Shown here piece by piece: positions 29,994 to 38,386 of a DNA stretch of 64,000 bases. Under the pieces are notes generated by a model. The model saw only the letters and a program-made list of their open reading frames with translations, did not search any database and had not been told where the DNA came from. The stretch comes from Paenibacillus sp. MMS20-IR301 (lineage in GTDB: Bacteria > Bacillota > Bacilli > Paenibacillales > Paenibacillaceae), in the NCBI RefSeq assembly GCF_032302195.1, contig NZ_CP135275.1:4898001-4962000 (forward strand), read 5' to 3'. Position 1 is the first letter of the stretch, and every line of letters starts with the position of its first letter. The position numbers and the translations under genes were made by a program.

Positions 29994-31151
29994 TTAATTA
30001 GCCCAATATTCCCGGGCAATCTCTTGCCCTTGCCGGATCTTCGCCCATTGCTCATCTTCCGTCAATTCATTACCGCCGTCGCAGGAAGCGAAGCCGCACT
30101 GATGAGACAACAGCAATCTGTCTTTGTCAATAATCTTCGAGGCTTCGTCGAGCATTCTGATTACACGGGCCTCATCGTCAAGCGTGCTGGTCTTGGAAGA
30201 CAGCAGTCCAAGTACAATCTCCGTTTCTGGCTTATCCTTGAACACCGCCAGCGCATCGAGTGAGCCTGCACGCTCATCGTCCCATTCGAGGAAGAAGCGG
30301 TCGTATTTCAGCTGCTTCAGGAACAGATTCGCAATCTTGGCATAGGAGCCGCCGCCCATATTACGGGAATCATAGTTGCCGCGGCAGTTATGCGTCCACA
30401 TCAGGAGTCCCAGGCTATGGCCATAATCAATTACGGTATTGTTAATGTCGATAAATTCTGTAGCGAGACCCTGCACTTCCGCTTGATTGATTTTCTCGCC
30501 GGTAAATGGAGAGTTCGGGTTATCATCAGCGAACAGCTCCCATAGGCAGTCGTCGAATTGCAGGATACGCCCGCCGGCCGCAGCGAATTCCTCCACGAAA
30601 TCCTTGTAAGCCTTAATCAGACCCGCTTTGAGCTCCTGCAGGTTCTTATACACTTTGGCATCGCCAATGTTATCCGACCAGGACAGCTCCCCAAAGATAT
30701 GGGATGGCGAAGGTACGCAGAGCTTCGTTTCACGGTCGCCGGCCGCAGCCTGAAGCTGCTTGTAAGCATGAATGAAATGATGATTCTTCCCGCCAAGTTC
30801 ACCTGTAATCCGCAGCCCGATATCTTTACGGGTCTCATACTGGGAAGCTCCATCAATATCTCTGAAGAAATAGCCGTGGTCCGCAATATAGCGCTCAATC
30901 CCCTGGAAGCCCCAGACGAAGTCCAGATGCCACATGGATTTGGAATATTCGCCATCCGTAAGAATGGACAAGCCGTTCTCACTTGCTTTTTGGACTACAG
31001 CTTGAATGGCCTCAGCCTCGCACTGCTCGTACCCCTCGAAGTTCTGGTAGAACGGATACTGAATATCATCCCGGTGCTCGATCTGCCCTTTATATTCTAA
31101 TAGATCCGCCGGACGCAGCAGGCTGCCTACGATTTGAAATCTGTTGCACAT
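29994..31151 (-). CDS. Cobalamin-independent methionine synthase-like protein (MetE C-terminal domain, YxjG/YxjH type)
   Basis: 385 residues from ATG 31151, chosen because GAGGAGG sits 8 bases upstream; the longer frame from 31214 has no ribosome site. A single TIM-barrel like the C-terminal half of MetE, with FQIVGSLLRP at the N-terminus, ILTDGEYSKS, QFDDCLWEL and HNCRGN; the zinc-ligand pattern His-x-Cys (THNCRG, ~242) and a late Cys (HQCGFAS) are present. Short MetE homologues of this kind transfer methyl groups to homocysteine or a thiol analogue, sometimes in methionine salvage. No S-box or T-box was seen upstream. Monocistronic. Confidence 0.85.
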   Translation of the reverse strand: MCNRFQIVGSLLRPADLLEYKGQIEHRDDIQYPFYQNFEGYEQCEAEAIQAVVQKASENGLSILTDGEYSKSMWHLDFVWGFQGIERYIADHGYFFRDIDGASQYETRKDIGLRITGELGGKNHHFIHAYKQLQAAAGDRETKLCVPSPSHIFGELSWSDNIGDAKVYKNLQELKAGLIKAYKDFVEEFAAAGGRILQFDDCLWELFADDNPNSPFTGEKINQAEVQGLATEFIDINNTVIDYGHSLGLLMWTHNCRGNYDSRNMGGGSYAKIANLFLKQLKYDRFFLEWDDERAGSLDALAVFKDKPETEIVLGLLSSKTSTLDDEARVIRMLDEASKIIDKDRLLLSHQCGFASCDGGNELTEDEQWAKIRQGQEIAREYWAN

Positions 31152-31287
31152 ATGAAATCCTCCTCTATCTGTCTGTCTGACACATCTCTTGCTTTCGTGT
31201 TTTGATTCTAGCATGGAGGAGGAGAGTCTACATAAGACTTATAATTGATATCTGGCTATAGGCAAAAGGTATAATGGGGTTTAACGT

Positions 31288-34200
31288 TTAAGCTGACGCA
31301 CTCAACAAGGCGGTCTCGATCTCAGGGGCAGGCATAGGCTTATAGAAATAATAACCCTGGATCTCATCGCACTTATACTGGTCGAAAAAGTCAAACTGTG
31401 CCTCCGTCTCCACCCCTTCGGCAATCACATGCAGCTTCAGGTTTTTGGCCAGCTGAATAATGGTCTTGGCTATCGCCTCATCGTCGTTGCCTGCTGAAAT
31501 GCCGCGCACAAACTGCATATCTATCTTGATCCGGTCGACAGGCAATGTCTTCAATCTGCTTAAGGAAGAGTACCCGGAGCCGAAATCATCAATGGAGATG
31601 CTGACGCCCAGCTCCTTCAGATCATGCAGCACATGAACAATATAGTCCTCTCCATCAGCTGCAGTACTGCTCTCGGTAATCTCGAGCTCCAGATATTCCG
31701 GTTCCAGCTCCGTATCCCTTAGGGTTCTGCCAATCATAGTAAGCAGGTTCCGGTCCTGGAACTGCATAACAGACAGGTTCACTGCCATCCGCACTTGCGG
31801 CAGCCCCAGCGCCTGCCACTCCTTCATCTGCCGGCATGCCGTCTCCAGCACCCACTGGCCTATCGGGATAATCAGCCCGGTCTGCTCTGCCAAGGGAATG
31901 AAGGTCGCCGGGGAGATCATCCCAAGCTCCGGATGTTTCCAGCGGACCAGGGCTTCAAGCCCCACAATCTCCTTGGTCAGCACACTTACCTGCGGCTGGT
32001 AGTACAGCTCTAGTTCATTTCTTTCCACCGCCCTGTACAGACTGTTTGTCAGCTGCGTAGTGGTCAGCATCTCTTCCTTCATGGCCGGGGAGCATACGGC
32101 GTACTGATTCTTCCCTTTTTCCTTGGCCGCATACATCGCGAGATCCGCATTCCTGATCAGCTCGTCTGTACGGTCACCATCCTCAGGATAGACTGCAATT
32201 CCCGCACTGGCTGTAATGAAGAATTCCTGGCCTTTGACAATTATGGGCCGGGCAACCGACAGCAGGATGTCTTCAGCAACCTTGCTGATATCTTCCGCCT
32301 GCTCAATCCCGGTCAGCTTAATCAGGAATTCATCCCCGCCGAAACGCGAGACCATATCCCCCTCACCTAAACAGGCGGATATTCTGCTTGTTACCTGTTT
32401 AAGCATCTCATCTCCGCCAAGGTGGCCGATGGTATCATTCACGATTTTGAAAGCATCCAGATCAATGAACAGTACGCCCATCTGCTTGCCGGTGCCTCTG
32501 ATGAGTCCGATCGTCTGCTCCAGCTGCTGCTTGAACAAGGTATGGTTCGGTAGCCCCGTCAGAGCATCATAATACGCCAGATAGCTGATTTCCCGTTCGG
32601 CTTCCACTTTGACCAGTGCATCTGACAACAGATTGGCCAGAATTCTCAGCAGCTCCTGTTGATTAGCCCCGAGATGGCCGGCCGCCTTGGCTGAGGTAAA
32701 GAACAGTACACCCAGAATCGCGTCTTTATTCCTTACTGTAATGGAGATCAGCTGCTTCATCGCGAGGGAGTTCAATGTATCTTTTTCAGTGCAGGCTTCC
32801 GGCACCATGATGTCCACGTCCGTTAGGGTTACCAGGTCCGTATGCATAATCTCGTCCATCCACCATGGCAGCTCATCGCCGTTCACCTTGGGAATGATAT
32901 CAGCCGCGGACAGCACGCCTTCATTGCACCATTCATAGATTTGCGGATCTTCCGTGATTCTCATGAAAAAAGTCCGGTCCACCTGGAAATGCTCCCCGCA
33001 CAGCGCTAACAGCTCATTGATCGTGTCATCGAGATCTGATTCAGTCACCTTAACAAATGCGCCGGAAATCCGGGAGACCATCTGCTGAAACCTGATTTGG
33101 CCTTCATTCTCTTCCAGACGCTGAATATATACCCGGTTGACGCAGTAGGCCAGCCACAGAACGATAATCATAATGCCAATCCGGGCCAGGTAATCCGAAC
33201 CGTCAATCCGGACAGCGGCTTCAGGCACTCTCACCCAAATATAGATTTGCGTAAGCAGAATAGCGGTGCCGATCCACGAGATCATCAGCCTTCTGTTGAA
33301 TACAACGGACAGCATCACAACAATAATCGGCGCCGCCCACACAGTAATCCCTGCAGAATCTATAAAGTTAACCGCGAGCAGCAGGAGGGATACCAGCATA
33401 ACGGACATGAAGATGAATTCTTTAATATCTGCTTGTACCGGTATGAACTTGATCATCGTAAGCAGTATGCCTATAGCCATGAAGAAAAGGCTGGTTAATA
33501 AAAGAGAATGGAGCCCGGGGGCTTGCTGAACGAAGAAATACTGTGCTGCGAAATTCAGCATACCTCCAAGGATATAGGTGAAGGACATGATGGTAATGAA
33601 TCTTTCCATGTTGCTTTCACTCAGGATTTTCCCCGGCGCAGCCTTCTCGCTTTTTCCCGGACCCATTAGTCCATACCGCTTAATCGCATAGAGAATAGCC
33701 GTTGTAGGGATAAGAACAAAGACCGGTGCCATTTGCGGAGTCTGTAAGGAGGGATATGTATTGAGGATCTTATCCGTTACAGTGCCTAAGACCATGGCGG
33801 TACCATAGGAGGACAGGAAGAGGTAGGCCTGTGTTGTCTTTACCTTGTCTTTCGAATTCCTCCCCCAATTCCAGAGCAGGAGCAATCCCACAACGGTAAC
33901 GGCCACATAATAAATATTGAAGCAGACATCGCTCCAGCTGTTCGCCGAGACATTGACCCAGCCCGCAGCAGTATGAACGAGCTTGTACTGTTCCCTTGCC
34001 AGATCACTGTAACCAAAGGCCCAGACATTGATTGCCGCCGGAAGGTAGATCAGCACATAAATCCACTTCGTCCGCAGAATTCTATGTCTCTCTGTCAAAA
34101 GAAGACAGGCATGCAGCAGCAGGCTATACACCGTTCCCCAACCCAGGGAAGTCCATCTGCGCCACAGCAAAGCCGTCTCATAATCCTGAGCGGAATTAGC

Positions 34201-34362
34201 AATCGAGAAGCAAAAAGCCCATACGGCAAGGGCCAAGCAGGCTACAAAAAAGAGCCGGTTCAGCTTGCTGTTTGTATTAAGCGACAGAATATAGATTCCC
34301 AGAATAAAATAAACGGCAAACGCAACAAAAAATACTAAAGAAAAAACATAGGCTAATGACAT
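31288..34362 (-). CDS. Membrane GGDEF/EAL protein (diguanylate cyclase/phosphodiesterase)
   Basis: About 1,024 residues from ATG 34362, six bases after GGAGGGG; the upstream ATG 34377 overlaps that ribosome site. Order: 7TM region of the histidine-kinase type (~1-220), a further five hydrophobic segments (~250-420), a GAF-like sensor (~435-590), GGDEF with intact FGGDEF (~690), EAL with intact EALVRW (~800), DDFGSGYSSL and later metal and catalytic residues. Both activities look possible. It makes or degrades cyclic di-GMP at the membrane; the net direction cannot be told. Signal unknown. Single gene with no visible partner. Confidence 0.92.
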   Translation of the reverse strand: MSLAYVFSLVFFVAFAVYFILGIYILSLNTNSKLNRLFFVACLALAVWAFCFSIANSAQDYETALLWRRWTSLGWGTVYSLLLHACLLLTERHRILRTKWIYVLIYLPAAINVWAFGYSDLAREQYKLVHTAAGWVNVSANSWSDVCFNIYYVAVTVVGLLLLWNWGRNSKDKVKTTQAYLFLSSYGTAMVLGTVTDKILNTYPSLQTPQMAPVFVLIPTTAILYAIKRYGLMGPGKSEKAAPGKILSESNMERFITIMSFTYILGGMLNFAAQYFFVQQAPGLHSLLLTSLFFMAIGILLTMIKFIPVQADIKEFIFMSVMLVSLLLLAVNFIDSAGITVWAAPIIVVMLSVVFNRRLMISWIGTAILLTQIYIWVRVPEAAVRIDGSDYLARIGIMIIVLWLAYCVNRVYIQRLEENEGQIRFQQMVSRISGAFVKVTESDLDDTINELLALCGEHFQVDRTFFMRITEDPQIYEWCNEGVLSAADIIPKVNGDELPWWMDEIMHTDLVTLTDVDIMVPEACTEKDTLNSLAMKQLISITVRNKDAILGVLFFTSAKAAGHLGANQQELLRILANLLSDALVKVEAEREISYLAYYDALTGLPNHTLFKQQLEQTIGLIRGTGKQMGVLFIDLDAFKIVNDTIGHLGGDEMLKQVTSRISACLGEGDMVSRFGGDEFLIKLTGIEQAEDISKVAEDILLSVARPIIVKGQEFFITASAGIAVYPEDGDRTDELIRNADLAMYAAKEKGKNQYAVCSPAMKEEMLTTTQLTNSLYRAVERNELELYYQPQVSVLTKEIVGLEALVRWKHPELGMISPATFIPLAEQTGLIIPIGQWVLETACRQMKEWQALGLPQVRMAVNLSVMQFQDRNLLTMIGRTLRDTELEPEYLELEITESSTAADGEDYIVHVLHDLKELGVSISIDDFGSGYSSLSRLKTLPVDRIKIDMQFVRGISAGNDDEAIAKTIIQLAKNLKLHVIAEGVETEAQFDFFDQYKCDEIQGYYFYKPMPAPEIETALLSASA

Positions 34363-34498
34363 GGCTGGCCCCTCCATGGATTACGGCGAATAATGTTTGT
34401 CTAAGAGAAACCTTACTGAATATGTCTATACCTATATTTCGGAAAAAAATGGATGGCTGTGAATAGACCGCTTGAGGAGAAGACACAAAATAGTTTGT

Positions 34499-34612
34499 TT
34501 AAAGATACGGGAGGTTCATCGGGCTCGAGAGATCGTAGAAGACAAGCTCATAGGGGGCTTCCCAGTAACATCCGTCCACCACGACAAGCTTTTTTTGTTC
34601 AAAATAAATAAT
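34499..34612 (-). pseudogene. Gene-end relic (unidentified protein C-terminus)
   Basis: A minus-strand frame bounded by TAG at 34613 and TAA at 34499 reads ...KKLVVVDGCYWEAP, YELVFYDLSSPMNLPYL. It has coding-like composition but no start or ribosome site. It resembles the tail of a larger soluble protein that has lost its 5' part; the family is not recognised. Confidence 0.4.
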
Positions 34613-34697
34613 CTAGGCTTCACTCCGTATCCTGACTTCTTCTCCTGAACTCTTCTTTAAACTTTTCAGCCTTCTCCCATGCCTCCGGCTCCGGCAC

Positions 34698-35207
34698 CTA
34701 TTCATCCAGCCCGTTTCTTATTTCCATTAGCAGCTTGCCCAGCATGTTACCGCCTTCGCCGTTGCCGCCATCTCCCCAATAGGAATCATTGGCTGTATGT
34801 TCAACCAGGGTACAATCGCCTGTCGACAGCAGGATCGACTTAATCACGGGATGCTGTTCCACTTTGGCCAGCAATGCTTCCCGCATCACATCATCCTTAC
34901 ACGCTTCCCAGTCCTGACGCAGCGGCCTGCTCCGTTCCCGGCCCATTCTGGCTACCTCCATAGGCGTGCGGGCGAGCCGGAGCTCTTCCTCATGCGCCGT
35001 ACCTGCGAACTTTTGCGCCTGAAAATAATGCTCCGTGGTTGCCCACTCCTTGCCTTTTAACACTATGGGATACTTAGCGAAATTGGAGAAGCAGCCGTAA
35101 GGCTTATCTGTTTCATAGAAGCGTATAATGCGTTCTTCGGGATTACGGGTTAAAAGCTCTTTTCTCTCAGCTTCGATTATTTTACGCACATCTTTTTCGC
35201 CGTTCAT
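34698..35207 (-). CDS. NADAR (YbiA-like) family protein
   Basis: 169 residues. Typical NADAR motifs: RFYETDKPYGCFSNFAKYPI near the start, WATTEHYFQAQKF (~55-68), and C-terminal DSYWGDGGNGEGGNMLGKLLM. NADAR enzymes act on ADP-ribosylated or ribosylated substrates: YbiA cleaves N-glycosidic bonds of damaged riboflavin precursors, and others remove ADP-ribose from guanine in toxin-antitoxin systems. The stop is an amber TAG. Reading on in frame gives 24 more codon-like residues (VPEPEAWEKAEKF...) before TGA at 34620, so the gene may have been shortened by a nonsense mutation. GGAGG lies 11 bases before the start. Confidence 0.88.
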   Translation of the reverse strand: MNGEKDVRKIIEAERKELLTRNPEERIIRFYETDKPYGCFSNFAKYPIVLKGKEWATTEHYFQAQKFAGTAHEEELRLARTPMEVARMGRERSRPLRQDWEACKDDVMREALLAKVEQHPVIKSILLSTGDCTLVEHTANDSYWGDGGNGEGGNMLGKLLMEIRNGLDE

Positions 35208-35261
35208 TGATGATTCAGCCTCCTTATATTAGTCCCCTACCGGACAAAAGATCTAAAGATT

Positions 35262-36056
35262 TTACAGAAACGCACCGAAATAATGCTCCACCGCTTCCCG
35301 GGAATACCTGTCATTCCCCTGCCACTCCGCCACCGATTCATAATCCGAGCTCCCGCCTCTGCGCTTCCGTGGAGTATCAAGCGGCACTAATATCCCGGCA
35401 TAACCCCAAATCTCCATGAGTACATCCCGTTCATTCTTGCTCGAAGGAACTATATCCTTCCACCGCTTCTCCAGCATCCGCGCACCCTCATAATCCCCGC
35501 AGTCCTGCACCGCTTCCAGCATACCAGAGAGAATCGCCACATCCTCGGCAGTACTCTCAACAGGTTCTTCTTTACTGAATAATTCAAGATCCATCCAGCA
35601 GTAGACGAGCCAGTTCAGACGAATCCCGCCCCACTTCACCCGTTCGAAATTCAGCACGTTCAAATCCTCATTCCCATAGTCCCTATCAGACATTAACCTG
35701 TGAAAATTACAATCCCCGCAGCTGCTATAATTAGGCCGCACCACACTCCGCTGCTCGTAGGTATGCACAGGTACACTAGAAGTCAGCGCCCAGCTCGACA
35801 GCGCACTCCGCAAATGGACCTTCTTCGTCGACAAGCTATGCAGGAACGCAGCCGCTACCCGTTCCTTGGTAATCGACCCATGCAGCTCATGCAGCCGCTC
35901 TATAATCCCGTCATGCGTAATGGTTACAGGATCGAACATCAGCCCTTTACTCTTGGCATAGTCGAAGTCGTCACCGGTAAACGGACTTGGAGTCCCCTTC
36001 CAGCCGGCTGAGGTCCAGAAGGTATTCATAAGGATTTTCCTCGCTTGCTTGTCCAT
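35262..36056 (-). CDS. Hypothetical protein with a CxxC pair
   Basis: 264 residues behind AAGGAAGG. Not recognised. Visible features: soluble, no signal peptide or membrane segment; a CGDCNFHR motif (~113) that could bind metal; Trp-rich stretches (WGGIRLNWLVYCWMDLELF); a C-terminal region predicted helical with MLEAVQDCGDYEGARMLEKRW. It runs in the same direction as the NADAR gene with a 55-base gap, so they may be cotranscribed. No function proposed. Confidence 0.7.
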   Translation of the reverse strand: MDKQARKILMNTFWTSAGWKGTPSPFTGDDFDYAKSKGLMFDPVTITHDGIIERLHELHGSITKERVAAAFLHSLSTKKVHLRSALSSWALTSSVPVHTYEQRSVVRPNYSSCGDCNFHRLMSDRDYGNEDLNVLNFERVKWGGIRLNWLVYCWMDLELFSKEEPVESTAEDVAILSGMLEAVQDCGDYEGARMLEKRWKDIVPSSKNERDVLMEIWGYAGILVPLDTPRKRRGGSSDYESVAEWQGNDRYSREAVEHYFGAFL

Positions 36057-36170
36057 GGGATCACCTTCCTTGGTTTCGTCTTAATCGGCTCTATAGCTTA
36101 GTTCTATTGTTTCTATAATAACCTGTTTTGCGGAACTCTGACGAAATTCATTTCTATCTATCTGTACAAA

Positions 36171-36197
36171 AGAAATAGACCGCCGGGGAGCGGTCTA
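36171..36197 (-). terminator. Terminator overlapping the slipin stop codon
   Basis: Minus strand arms TAGACCGC and GCGGTCTA (36197-36176) with loop TCCCCG, then TTTCTTTTG. The first arm begins with the TAG stop of the slipin-like gene. Confidence 0.85.
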
Positions 36198-37298
36198 CTT
36201 AGTACTGCTGATAAGTGAGCTGAACCGCTCCAGGAGGTCTCCGCCGCCCGTTACCGAGATGGAGCCGATTTTGTCGCATATCTTCTCGAGGAATTCCAGC
36301 TCCTTCAGCCGGAACAGGGTCTGATTCTCGTCCATCAGCTTCGCCGTATTCAGCAGGCTGCGTGTCGAAGCTGTCTCTTCCCGGCGGGTGAGCAGGTTCG
36401 CCTGCGCCTTCTTCTCTGCGAGCAGGACGGTGTTCAGGATGTCTTTCATATCCCCCGGCAGAATGACATCCTTCACCCCTGCCCCGAGGAACCGTACCCC
36501 GAATTCCTCTTCCTTCTCCCTGATCCGGGCCAGGATGAAGGAGGCCACATCCTCTTTGTGTTTCAGGAGATCGTCCAGCTTCAGCGTCCCGACATATTCC
36601 CGGAGCAGGAGCTGCAGCTGGATGTGGATCTGTTCGTCGAACGCTTTCATCTCCAGCACGCGGTGCGGATTCACGATCTTATACTGGCAGACGAAGTTCA
36701 GACGCAGCGTAACCTTATCCTCTGTCATCATTTCCTGGCCCACCAGATCCATCTGCTGCTGTCTCAGATCGACCGTCTTCGTCAGCACCGAGACCGGCCC
36801 CTTCCAGAAATAATACTTGCCCGGCGTAAGCTCCCGCTGGAGCGTATGATCATAGAACAGGAAGCCCAGCTCGTAGCTCGCGATTTCGCTGCACTGTACA
36901 TGCGGAGTAAGCTTCGTGATAATCGAGCGGTCGATTCCGGCAGGCAGCTCCGGCTGCCTGATATCCGTATGTACGAAGGTGTGCTTCTTCAGGAGATTCC
37001 AGTAGGCATACACACCCGGCTTCAGCACCTGCATGAATTGACCATCCGCATAGTGCACAACAAGCTCATGATCCTGTACGCGTACGACTTCAAGCTCCCG
37101 CAACAGTTCTTCATCCTGCAAGAACAGCTGCAGGTCTTTGCCCTCAACGCTGAACGGTTTGGCAATATTCAGTATGGTCACCGTGTGCTGCGACCAGGAT
37201 AAGTAGCGGTAAGTTCCCGGCAGCAGCCGCTTCACATAACTTCCCTTATGAAAGAGCAGACCGCGCTGGTCCGCTTGAATCGTTACTTGCTTCAGCAT
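36195..37298 (-). CDS. Slipin / SPFH-domain protein
   Basis: 367 residues behind AGGGGG. There is no N-terminal membrane helix, unlike classical stomatins. Residues ~1-130 are two short beta-rich units (RGLLFHKGSYVKRLLPGTYRY and LVVHYADGQFMQVLKPGVYAY), and a third similar unit begins at ELGFLFYDHTLQRELTPGKYY. The SPFH core lies at ~160-290 (TVDLRQQQMDL, TEDKVTLRLNFVCQYKI, LREYVGTLKLDDLL, FGVRFLGAGVKDVILP), followed by a coiled-coil EKKAQANLLTRREETASTRSLLNTAK. SPFH proteins form oligomeric membrane scaffolds. The role here is unknown. Single gene. Confidence 0.85.
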   Translation of the reverse strand: MLKQVTIQADQRGLLFHKGSYVKRLLPGTYRYLSWSQHTVTILNIAKPFSVEGKDLQLFLQDEELLRELEVVRVQDHELVVHYADGQFMQVLKPGVYAYWNLLKKHTFVHTDIRQPELPAGIDRSIITKLTPHVQCSEIASYELGFLFYDHTLQRELTPGKYYFWKGPVSVLTKTVDLRQQQMDLVGQEMMTEDKVTLRLNFVCQYKIVNPHRVLEMKAFDEQIHIQLQLLLREYVGTLKLDDLLKHKEDVASFILARIREKEEEFGVRFLGAGVKDVILPGDMKDILNTVLLAEKKAQANLLTRREETASTRSLLNTAKLMDENQTLFRLKELEFLEKICDKIGSISVTGGGDLLERFSSLISSTK

Positions 37299-37753
37299 AG
37301 TATTACCCCCTTAATGATTGGCCAATGGATGGCAGAATTCCGCTGCGGATCAGGCGGAATCACGTTTGAGACAGATGGCTGCCGGGAGGTCCGGGAGGAC
37401 ATTGTGATTTGAAAGCTAAACCCTGCTTCAGCCAGCCTTCGTATCCTTCTGTCCTTGCCAGATGCCTCCCCTGCTGCCCTGCTGCCGGTATCCACGGATT
37501 GCAAAGCCCTGCCGCAGTGCGCTATACCAGCCGCCGGAGATTCTGTCCATTGGTTTGCTTACTCAGATTGTGCTCAATTGTGGCTCGATGGAAATCGAGT
37601 ACTATACCAATAATCGCTCCCAAGGCGATTGGGGAATCGAACCCCAAGTGGATTCTTACCAAAACGGACCGTACAGGATACCGTAACATACATGCCGGCA
37701 CTGCGGGATCTTCTTGAGATCCCCGCCTCGTTACGCCGCCCGGATAAGAACCA
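37299..37753. other. Intergenic stretch with possible broken coding remnants
   Basis: About 455 bases. Only short open stretches occur. A plus-strand stretch, 37559-37686, reads TQIVLNCGSMEIEYYTNNRS, GDWGIEPQVDSYQNGPYRIP and ends at TAA, with no start or ribosome site. A minus-strand 40-codon stretch lies at ~37435-37556. These may be decayed gene pieces; I assign no function. Confidence 0.35.
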
Positions 37754-37912
37754 ATGTATGATGAACGCGTTCGGCGTTATCAACTTACTAAGATGCTAAG
37801 ATTCAAGATGTTGCTTACAGGTTCTATCATCGCTGAACTCAGGCGAAACGAACATGGCGAAAGTATTACGACAGGAGAAAAAATTTCCAGATGGAGAATT
37901 GGGGATGCATAG
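37754..37912 (+). CDS. Small basic protein of 52 residues, hypothetical
   Basis: ATG 37754 to TAG 37912; begins MYDERVRRYQLTKMLRFKM and ends ISRWRIGDA. Rich in Arg and Lys, no membrane segment. The ribosome site is weak (GGA 11 bases upstream). In favour of a real gene: a strong terminator hairpin begins immediately after its stop codon, and the reading frame is closed by a stop just upstream. Not recognised. Confidence 0.35.
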   Translation: MYDERVRRYQLTKMLRFKMLLTGSIIAELRRNEHGESITTGEKISRWRIGDA

Positions 37913-37957
37913 AAAAAAGCTCAAGGGCAGGTGGGTTAGGCCTGCTTTTGAGCTTTT
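37913..37957. terminator. Strong bidirectional terminator
   Basis: Arms AAAAGCTCAAGGGCAGG and CCTGCTTTTGAGCTTTTT with a short loop, A-run before and T-run after. It separates the 52-residue ORF from the toxin promoter. Confidence 0.85.
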
Positions 37958-37996
37958 TGGGAGGGGGCAGTTCGTATATTCAAAATTTTCCATTCA

Positions 37997-38005
37997 TGGT
38001 ATAAT
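37997..38005 (+). promoter_or_regulatory. Extended -10 promoter of the type I toxin
   Basis: TGG-TATAAT at 37997-38005 is a perfect -10 with the TGn extension; the -35 (TATTCA) is weak. Transcription would start near 38012, giving a leader of about 55 bases. Confidence 0.7.
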
Positions 38006-38068
38006 CGCAGAAGCAATAGAAGGCTTGTATGGGCGGTCGGCTAATCTCCCGGAAGGGAGGTGATGCCT

Positions 38069-38152
38069 GTGGAGGTATACCAAGCATTGACGCTAATGAT
38101 TTCGTTCGCGACTCTGGTTGTGTTGATTCTATCTTTCCACAAAAAGAAATAG
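38069..38152 (+). CDS. Putative holin-like type I toxin (Hol-Tox / TxpA-like), 27 residues
   Basis: GTG 38069 to TAG 38152 encodes MEVYQALTLMISFATLVVLI followed by LSFHKKK. The (V)YQALTLMISFATLV core and the short basic tail are those of Hol-Tox peptides, membrane-disrupting type I toxins related to TxpA. GGGAGG lies 8 bases before the GTG; the ATG six bases upstream of the GTG (38063) is too close to that site, which decides the start. It has its own extended -10 promoter and a downstream hairpin terminator, and an antisense RNA converges on its 3' end. It is too short for usual gene finders. Confidence 0.82.
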   Translation: MEVYQALTLMISFATLVVLILSFHKKK

Positions 38153-38281
38153 GCCGCCCCGGTCAAAGGTAGCGGTCCTATTTCAATGGATAACCCTTTA
38201 AAGCCTCCGCCCTTAAAAGCGGCTATTGCGCAGAGAGTCGTGTGTCCAGCACGGCTCTCTTTGCCATTGTACGTTTTTTCT
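38138..38281 (-). ncRNA. Antisense RNA antitoxin convergent with the toxin mRNA
   Basis: Minus-strand extended -10 TGG-TATAGT at 38296-38288 predicts a start near 38281. A terminator hairpin (AGGACCGC ... GCGGCCT) at 38179-38151 is followed by ATTTCTTTTTG, giving an RNA of about 140 bases. Its 3' part covers the toxin's last codons and its stop; its 5' part covers the toxin's terminator. This arrangement is that of txpA/ratA-type systems, in which the RNA pairs with the toxin mRNA tail. Predicted from sequence only. Confidence 0.7.
38232..38276 (+). terminator. Terminator of the toxin mRNA
   Basis: Arms AGAGAGTCGTG and CACGGCTCTCT (38232-38260), followed by TTGCC and then a TTTTTT run at ~38274-38279. 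It lies ~80 bases after the toxin stop. Confidence 0.7.
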
Positions 38282-38386
38282 GCCTTTACTATACCACAAA
38301 TCATTTCAAAAAGTAAGAAATTCACAGTTGCATAAACCCAAAACAAATCTACCTCAAGCATATTAGGATTTTGTATTCAGCGATCT

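Noticed and set aside
31152..31287. Leader of the MetE-like gene checked for an S-box or T-box
   Set aside because: Only ~130 bases between genes, with none of the conserved helices or a terminator near the start.
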